This document shows, piece by piece, positions 56,726 to 64,000 of a DNA stretch of 64,000 bases. The translations under genes were made by a program, and so were the position numbers. The DNA lies in contig NQMI01000019.1 in the NCBI GenBank assembly GCA_002270565.1, forward strand, positions 124,001 to 188,000, read 5' to 3'. The notes under the pieces were generated by a model, which saw only the letters and a list, made by a program, of their open reading frames with translations, searched no databases and was not told where the DNA came from. This DNA comes from Stenocarpella maydis (Eukaryota; Ascomycota; Sordariomycetes; Diaporthales; Diaporthaceae). Within the stretch, counting starts at the first letter, position 1, and each line of letters opens with the position of its first letter.

Positions 56726-58669
56726 ATGAATGCGACATCCTCCTCTTCCGAATGGCACAAGGCCACGCCACTGGGCACAAACCCAGCCGTGTTAGTCGTG
56801 CTCGTGCCATTTGTGACCCTGGTCTTGTCATATCTTGTGTCCTGGGTCACATCACCCCTGCGGGGGTTCCCAGGCCCGGCTGTAGCATGTCAGTCTGGAC
56901 CTCCCGTCCCGCTTGGGCGAGAGGCCTGTGCTAAAACGTGGGATTATTAACTTAACCAGCCTTCACGAACCTCTGGCGCATGAAGCACGCCTACGATGGG
57001 TCTATGCACACCACCACACACGAGATGCACAAAAAATACGGGCCAGTCGTTCGTATGGCCCCCAACTACCTCGATCTCGATTACGACACGTGCGCCTCGT
57101 TGATCAAGACGTGCTTCGATACCAAGGGCGTGTGGAGAAAGGTGAACCAGTCCTCCGTGGCAACTACATAGTGGTCATATCCAGGAGCTGACATGTATGA
57201 ATTTCCTATCTCAGACCGACTGGCACGCCGTGAGCGGCTTCAAAGTCGGCAACGAGACCAGGTTCAACATCTTCAGCGAGGTACGCCCCGCCGAGCACAG
57301 CCGCATGAAGAGGCCCGTGGCCAAGTACTGGACAAGCAGCGCGGTGGCCCGGATGGAACCCCACATCGACAGCATCGTTGCGTTCCTCGCGAAGCAGCTG
57401 CAGGACCGCCACGCGGACGGCGGGGCGGAGAGGATGGGGAGGGCGTTCGACTTTGGCGACTGGGCCATGTTCTGTGGGTCTCTCTTCCCGTGGCGACGGC
57501 GCTGCTGACCATCTGTGACAGTTGGGTGGGACGCGGTTGCGAAAACGACAATGAACAGGCGGATAGGCTACCTAGACCACGGGTGCGACTTCGACGGGAC
57601 CCTGGCCACGGCCGAGATGGCCTCGAGGTACCTGGTCACGGTGGGCATGTATCCCGCGCTCGACAGGTTCCTCGACAAGAACCCCGTGTGGCGCCTCGGG
57701 CCGCCGGCCTACTCGAACCTCGCCACGCTGGCGGTCAAGCTGCTGACCGACCGGGCGACAGGCCGAGACGGCCACGATGCCGTGCGAGACCTTGACTTCA
57801 TGGACCACTACATCGAGGCAAAGAAGGAACACCCCGACGTCGTCGACGACACCACGCTCGTGTCCTGTGAGTTGAACAGCCCACAGCCAAGGCCGGTGGT
57901 CGTAGAGAATCACTGTGTGGCGGAAAAGCACATCTCGCGCGCATGACTTGATGTCCAGGCTGACCACAAAACGCAACCGCCACACAAAACAGACGTGCTC
58001 GTCAACCTGGCCGCCGGGGCCGACACCACCGCCGCGGCCCTGCGGACGATATTCTACCTCGCCCTCAAGCACCGGGCCGTGTGGGAGGAGCTGTCCGCGG
58101 CGGTCCTCGCCGCCCCCTTCGCCCGGCCGGGGCCCGCCCAGCAGCTGCCGGCACCCTACGCGCAGGCGCGGGCGGTGCCGTACCTCGGGGCCGTGGTCCG
58201 CGAGGCGCTGCGCCTCTACCCGGGCAACCTGTTCCCGCAGGAGCGCGTCGTGCCGGCCGGGGGCATCAGGCTGCCGGACGGGCGCCTCATCCCCGAGGGC
58301 ACCGCGCTCGGGTTCAACGCCTACGCGATGCACCGCAACAGGGCGACGTGGGGCGCGGACGCGGACGAGTTCCGGCCGGGGCGGTTCCTGCGGGGCGAGG
58401 GCGAGCCGGAGGGCGCGTTCGCCGACAGGATGCGGCTGTACAACGACAGCGACCTGTCGTTCGGGGCGGGCAGCCGGAGGTGCATCGGGATGAACCTCGC
58501 CATGATGGAGGTGTACAAGGCCGTCGCCACGCTGGTTGCCCTGTTCGACTTTGAGCTGGCCACCGAGGACGACTGGACCGTCAGGGCTGAGCTGTTCCCC
58601 AGGGCGAGCGGGATTGTGTGCAGGATCCGCCGGCGGGAAGGCATGTTCTTGAGGACAGATATCGATTAA
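56726..58669 (+). CDS. Cytochrome P450 monooxygenase (pisatin-demethylase-like)
   Basis: Five exons (56726-56888, 56960-57141, 57215-57473, 57522-57866, 57993-58669) with GT-AG introns of 48-126 bp encode 541 aa. An N-terminal membrane anchor (about 20-42) precedes the Pro-rich RGFPGP hinge and FTNLWRMKHAYDG, a start common to pisatin-demethylase-type fungal P450s. The I-helix oxygen-binding motif is AGADTT (324-329). The K-helix ExxR is Glu387-Arg390, the meander has FRPGRF, and the heme-binding loop is FGAGSRRCIG with Cys480 as thiolate ligand. All essential motifs are intact. Relatives detoxify plant phenolics or tailor metabolites in the endoplasmic reticulum. It converges on the sugar transporter gene with 226 bp between the stop codons. 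The substrate is unknown. Confidence 0.9.
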
Positions 58670-58895
58670 AGGAATTAGTGGATCGCCTGTGGTTTGCTTC
58701 AGCCGTAGCCCGAGTGATGAGCTGGTGCACACCCGCTATTTCGGGCGTGTGATGCATTCTTCACACATGATATCCTACATTTGGGGTCAAGACTTCAGGA
58801 AAGGCAGCAATGTCGTGTCAATAACAACAAGGGCTCGATTATATTCCGAATCACTTCAATGCAACGCGCTGGTTCGCCATACGGCAATCACACAA

Positions 58896-60851
58896 TCAAG
58901 CGACAGGTCCCTCAGAGTGCTCCAGGTTCGCACCCTTCTCGGCGCCGACAACGCCTCCCTCGCCCGCAACGGACCCACGCTGCTGGAAGCTGGTGGTGGG
59001 CACCCAGTTCTTGCTCTTCCTGGCGGCGCTCAGGCCCTTGACCTCGGCGTACAGCTCGTCGACCTCCTCCAGGGAGAGGCCCTTGGTCTCGTAGATGAAG
59101 AAGTAGACGAAGGCGATGCAGATGAAGCAGCAGCCGAACCAGATGAAGAACACCTTTGACTGCAGGTTGGCATAGCCCTCTCCGTAGTTGACGAGGTATG
59201 GCGTCATGAACGCGATCGCCCAGTTGAGAAGCCACTGCGAGGGAAGGGGTCAGCCGCTGGATCTTGGGTAAAGTTCTTTGGGTAGGGTTTTTTTTTTTTT
59301 TCGTGACTTACGTTGGTGGCAGTGGTAATGGACAGAGACCTAGCCCGGTGCTTGAGGGGGAAGATCTCGCCGGTGACGACCCAGGCGAGGGGGCCCCAGG
59401 TCGACGCGAAGAAGAAGATGTAGATGCAGACAAAGGCGATGCCGGCCTTTTGGGCGGCGACGTTGTGCACGATGATGCCGCCTGACGAGTCCTGGCTCGT
59501 GGTCAGGGTCCCCAGCATCGCAACGAGGAACTGGGAGGTGGCCATGCCGATTGCGCCCCAGAACAGCAGGGGCCGGCGGCCAAACTTGTCGACGGCGTAC
59601 AGGCCCGGGAGTGTCGAGAACACGTTGATGACGGAGGTGATGATCTGGATGACGAAGGCGTCCTTCAGTCCGGAGTTCTTGAAGTATTGTGTTCCTACAG
59701 TTTGGTCATTAGTCAATCCATTCCCCCCCCCCCCCCNNNCCCCCCCCCGAGGGGAACGTAGCTGCCAGAGCTAGGACGAGGAGGCTTACCGTAGTAGAAG
59801 ATGAAGTTGATGCCAGTCAGCTGCTGGAGTCCCTGGAGGGCCATGCCGGTGAACTGACGCTTGATCATGTCGCCACGGAAGCAGTCGATGTAGCTAGCCT
59901 TTCCGAGGCTCATCTCGTACTCGTGGTTGGCGCGGACCTCAGCGAGCTCAGATGTAACGGCAGGGTGGTCCGCAGGGAGGCGTCGGAGGTAGCCAAGAGC
60001 CTGGGCAGCCTTCTCGCCCTTGCCCTGCTTGATCAGGTACCGCGGCGACTCGGGCAGGATGAGCATGCCACCAATGAGGATGATGGCCCAGGCGAACTGC
60101 ACTGCAACCGGGATACGGTACGACCCGGTATCATCGCGGTTGGCGGTGGCATTGTCCACGACGGCGGCCAGGAGAAGACCGATGGTGATTGCCCACTGAT
60201 AGGCGCCCACGATTGCTCCTCTGATCCACTTCGGAGCAGTCTCGGATTGGTACAGGGGGATGAGGGCCGAGATGAGACCCACGCCGAACCCGGCAAAGAA
60301 CCGACCGGCGAGGAAGAGGGGGAGAGCCGTGGCGGCAGTCTGGAGGATGACGCCGAAGATGAAGACGACCGTCGAGGCGATGAGGGCCAGCCGGCGACCA
60401 ATGTTATCGGCAAGGAAGGGAGACGAGAGGGCACCGAAGAATGTGCCCGCCGACAAGATGCTGACGATGGCAGACTGCTGGGACGGGGAGATATCGAGCT
60501 CGTTGGTGGTCGGGTTGCGGTAGCCGGTGGAAAAGAGGTGCTGGAAGTAGGGCATGGCCAGGATGCCAGAGATAGTGCCTGTGTCGTAGCCAAACAACAC
60601 ACCTGGTTGTTTGTCTGTCAGCTGGATATCCCTGAGGGGCAGGCCACGATACGCTCATGGCCGGTCTCAGCCCTGCAGTCCTGACGGGGCACCCGCCCCA
60701 TAGGCCACAACGGACTGGTCCTGACAAGAGGTAGGATCGTATCCAGAACTTGAGGCTGCTTACCTCCGAACGCGACAAAGGCGCCCACGCAGATGGCGGG
60801 CCACGCCTTGCCGGCCTCCTCCTTGGGCTTGACAACAGCTAGCTTCGGCAT
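58896..60851 (-). CDS. MFS monosaccharide (hexose) transporter
   Basis: Four exons (60851-60764, 60602-59790, 59694-59312, 59234-58896) encode 540 aa with 12 predicted helices. The sugar-porter signatures are present: GGVLFGYDTGTISGI in helix 1, DNIGRRLAL after helix 2, GRFFAGFGVGLISALIPLYQSE, PESPRYLIKQGK before the central loop, QQLTGINFIFYYGTQYF in helix 7 (the junction of exons 2 and 3), GPLAWVVTGEIFP, and YETKGLSLEEVDELY at the C-terminus. This places it with fungal plasma-membrane glucose/monosaccharide transporters. The second intron (59695-59789) contains an NNN ambiguity inside a poly-C run, but coding sequence is unaffected. Three introns disrupt the frame between membrane helices, as is common in the family. 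Confidence 0.93.
59737..59739. other. Ambiguous bases (NNN) in a poly-C tract
   Basis: Three undetermined bases lie within about 20 C residues inside intron 2 of the sugar transporter gene. The homopolymer length is unresolved in the assembly. Confidence 0.95.
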
Positions 60852-63800
60852 GATGGATGCTGTCGTGCTTGAGACGGGGAAGATACACTGGCGAACGGCA
60901 GGTGATGAGCAAACCAAATCCAATGGCTTGAGGTCGAGCACCAGAGATGCTGTGAGGGGGAGAGGGGCAAGCGTAGGCCCTGGGCAAGATGTGAGTGTGA
61001 CCTCGGCCTTCTTATAAGCGGAGGGCGTGAACCAGGGGTGGTGAATCGAGGTGAGTGACTGTCGTATAATCCGTACCCCGTACCTGGTGAATTGTAGTAA
61101 AGTACTTGGGTGCCTAGGGCAATGGGTAGGGCCGAAAGGCTCATGGCACCTCCCTGGCCCATGGGCGCGGACATGGGGCTCCACGTTTCGAATCTGGGGA
61201 TGCTTGGTCCCCTCTGGAGAAAATACCCAGTCACGAGACCCGGACAAAACTTGCCACCGCCCAGTGGTATGGGTCGTTTCCTGTCGATGGTCCCCCGTGG
61301 GGACGGGGCACCCGAGTCAAGGGCTAACTAAATCATGCAGCTCTGGCCTGGGGCCGACCCTGGATGGCCAAACGGCCGGTCCGACTGCGACGAGCCCCCT
61401 CTCGACACGATGGCCCGGACTGATAACATGCTCAGATCCCATTGCTTTTGCGATAGTTGCGAGAGATGTGTGTGTTCCCGGGCTTGATTGACTCTCTAGA
61501 CCTGCCTTGCTAGGCTCTATACTAAACAAGTCTAGCATGTGTGTAGCTCACCATCTTGAGGCTTCCCCCGGGTGGCACGCTATCGTTAGATGCTGGTTAG
61601 TACTCCGCACATTCAATGATGCAGTGGGCGGCACACCACGCGACAGACCAGACCTGTCCATATCCGGGCTCATGGTGGTTCTACAGGTTTCTGGAAAGGG
61701 GCTTCAGTGAGCAACCGGCCATGGCTGCACTGGGTCTCCCGTACCAAACACTGCAGGTACCCATCTTTTTAACTACACGCGGAGGTGTACATGTCCGACC
61801 TGGAGAAGTCTGGATGTCCCCAGGGCTTCCCCAATTTCCCCAGACTTTTCTCCTCGTGGCTGCAGGACTTGTCTGGAGGCTGCAGCCGCGCGCGCGCGCG
61901 GATTGGCCTGGCCCTGGCCCCGCCTCGCGGGCGCCGTTAGGCTCCGCCAAGATGCTCCTACCGATAGCTTATTTCGACGCGCCAATATTCTCGCCCCAAA
62001 TCTCGGTCAGTCGCCGGGGCCACAGCCCACGCGGCCTGGCTGCGGGACTGTCCTCAAGGCTGGGCGCTGCGGGGGGAGAGGAGCTGATGGCAGCAACCTC
62101 GACGCCAGTGTGGGTGTTTGTGCAGGGTCGTGACAACATTAGTGTAGTGTAGGTCCATCATGAATGCGATAAGCAGTGGGCGTCCGGGAGTGGCCTGATT
62201 CCTGCCGTGCGGCAGAGGTGGCGGGCAGAAACTGGGTGTGACGTAGGGCGCCCCACACGCCCGGGATACTGGCCTGGCAGGCGCCTACACTACCTGACTA
62301 CCTGGGCACACTATACATACTCCGTACTGTAGAAGGGGCGATGGGGCTCCAGGTGGAGATGCTGCGGTGGAACTTGTCCGGACTCACGCCTGGGCGTGCA
62401 TCACACTGGCCTAAGCGAGGGGCATGAACAACTAGATGAGCGTCATGGCCATATATATATAGGTATGCAGAGTATATATAGGTATACACACACGGATATA
62501 TATAAACACAGGTCATGTCGTCCCAGCCTGGTGGGATCCCACATCAGACGACCATCAGGGCCGCAGGTCTCAGGCGCCAGTCCAATCCTGGCTGCCCAGG
62601 CCCAGGGATCCTGCCGCACGGGAGTATCCTGGGGCAATCTCGGCGTAAATGCTTAGCACACGTCAGGTCACCTCAGGGCTCACACTGGTGTTATCCACCT
62701 GCATCGCCCACCAGTCCCACCAACCCTTGCAGAGGGCCGAGAGGATACACAGTACTCCGTAGCGTAGTGTAGAATCAGGATGTCGCCGGCCAAGCAGCGC
62801 AGCCTGCAATCGGTCCGTTCGACAGGTCGAGGCTCCGCCTAAGGCCCGATCAGATGGGCCGGGCCCACTCACTTCCACATCCCCATTGGAGCTTAAAACA
62901 CAGGAGTCGGGGCCTGGGCCTGCCCTGCATACAACACACGTCCCTCCGTGCATTGTCGATTTGTTGAGGCTCAACTCAGACTGCCTTCCCACACCCGACC
63001 TGTTCACCCCTCTGCCCATTGTGGTGGTATGGCAAGTATCTAATACATAACACACACATTTTCAATACACACACGTGAAGTCATATTTGGGGATCCGAAC
63101 ACCATGCTACACTAGACTACTTCCCCTGCCCCTTGTCCAACGCGGCAGTCGGATCAACCACCAGACGATATACCAGTCTACAGTGGTGAGGGATATCAAA
63201 CGTTAGCACGGCGCCATGTGCAGGAGCTAATGAGGTTGAGCCAACCATAAGAAGTGGCTTTCCACATGAAGGTTGCAGCCAATGGCAATCAAAGAGCCCT
63301 TCCCATCTGTAGCAGCTGAGGAGGCCCCGGGGGGGGGGGGGCGAGCTGAGCAGGCACGGCGTCTTTGGTAGGCTAGGTATATACCTAGGTATGTGATAGA
63401 ACGTACTTCGTAGCTTCCGGCTAATGTGTTAAGAGAAAATACTAGTTCCTCCATCCAGATCCCTCCTTCACGGAAGCAAGGGAAAATACTTACGTCGAGA
63501 AGGCAAGCTATTGTGGTCTTGCCCCAGCTGCAAGCGACGCCCAAGTAGAAACAAAGACCTCCACTCAGGGGAACGGGAAACCGTCGATGAGTATACATAC
63601 ATGGCTGGTTTATATTTACGAGCCCAAAAAGTAGGATAACACCCCAAGGAGAGCTTCCCCCTCTCATGGCTTGGGATGCCAGCGGCCTGGGTGCGGCTGG
63701 GCTATCAATTGCATCCTGGTCCCCCCCCCCTGTCATGGTCGTGCCCGTGACAAGAGCAACGCCTGGTGGATCGCAGGGTCGAGATCAGTCTTGATCGGGC

Positions 63801-64000
63801 ATCCCTGCCATCGACAGTAGTGGGGACACACAGGTAAGAGGGTTCAGAACGAAAAGGAGTGGATTATTACTGATGAGCGCCAGCCGCGTTTTCCCTACTC
63901 ATTAACCAGCGCAGCCTCACACCTGCGCTGCCCCAAAAAAAGGCAATCCCATTAAAGTTACTCATAGAGACCCCCGGCCGTGACCATCATGACCACCCCC
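60852..64000. other. Gene-free 3.1-kb right end
   Basis: This contains the sugar transporter promoter and further non-coding sequence. It has exact TACTCCGTA copies at 62318-62326 and 62753-62761, TACCTAGGTA at 63382-63391, short TA repeats near 62452-62461, and G/C homopolymers. Open frames on either strand lack recognisable domains or consistent exon structure. Confidence 0.5.

Noticed and set aside
1..64000. CRISPR array, bacterial operon or prophage
   Set aside because: Intron-containing genes, RIP-like AT-rich blocks and a copia element show a fungal nuclear genome. No regularly spaced repeat array was seen.

Overview
This window is genomic DNA from a filamentous ascomycete, most likely a plant- or soil-associated member of the Sordariomycetes. 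The evidence is short 5'-GT/AG-3' introns of about 50-140 bp, GC-rich exons, AT-rich blocks that look like decayed repeats (probably by repeat-induced point mutation, RIP), and typical Pezizomycotina gene families. I could support about 20 protein genes. Exon boundaries were inferred by hand from splice signals, reading frame and family conservation.

Region 1 (1-12,365) looks like conserved core genome: a secreted Ser/Thr-rich protein with a CBM19-like cysteine module (cut by the left edge), a large Pro/Gln-rich nuclear protein, a mitochondrial RMND1/Mrx10-type protein, and the 5' part of a tubulin-binding cofactor C gene that loses homology abruptly near 12,366. Region 2 (12,366-21,200) is accessory in character: a GH114-like secreted enzyme, two conserved fungal proteins of unknown function, and a type II haloacid dehalogenase-like protein, with an AT-rich block at 16,551-17,075.

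Region 3 (21,759-36,930) is dominated by mobile DNA: a minus-strand Ty1/copia LTR retrotransposon (21,759-29,344) with gag-pol broken by stops, and a 2.3-kb AT-rich element bounded by inverted repeats of about 150 bp (34,636-36,930). A pyridoxal-phosphate enzyme and a 2-oxoglutarate oxygenase lie between them.

Region 4 overlaps this and is the most interesting part (about 30,600-46,200). It groups a fold-type II PLP enzyme with D-cysteine-desulfhydrase-type specificity residues, two paralogous 2-oxoglutarate/Fe(II) oxygenases, a monocarboxylate-type MFS transporter, an anion:cation-symporter-type MFS transporter, and an asparagine-synthetase-superfamily enzyme whose Tyr/Glu/Lys signature matches beta-lactam synthetase and carbapenam synthetase rather than asparagine synthetase. 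A beta-lactam-synthetase-like ligase with 2OG oxygenases and transporters is the logic of bacterial clavam and carbapenem pathways. I propose it as a candidate undescribed fungal biosynthetic cluster, partly split by transposons.

Region 5 (49,300-60,851) holds a C2H2 zinc-finger regulator, a GPI-anchored-type Ser/Thr-rich surface protein, a CE16/GDSL-type esterase, a cytochrome P450 of the pisatin-demethylase-like type, and a hexose-type sugar transporter. The last 3 kb has no gene I can support.
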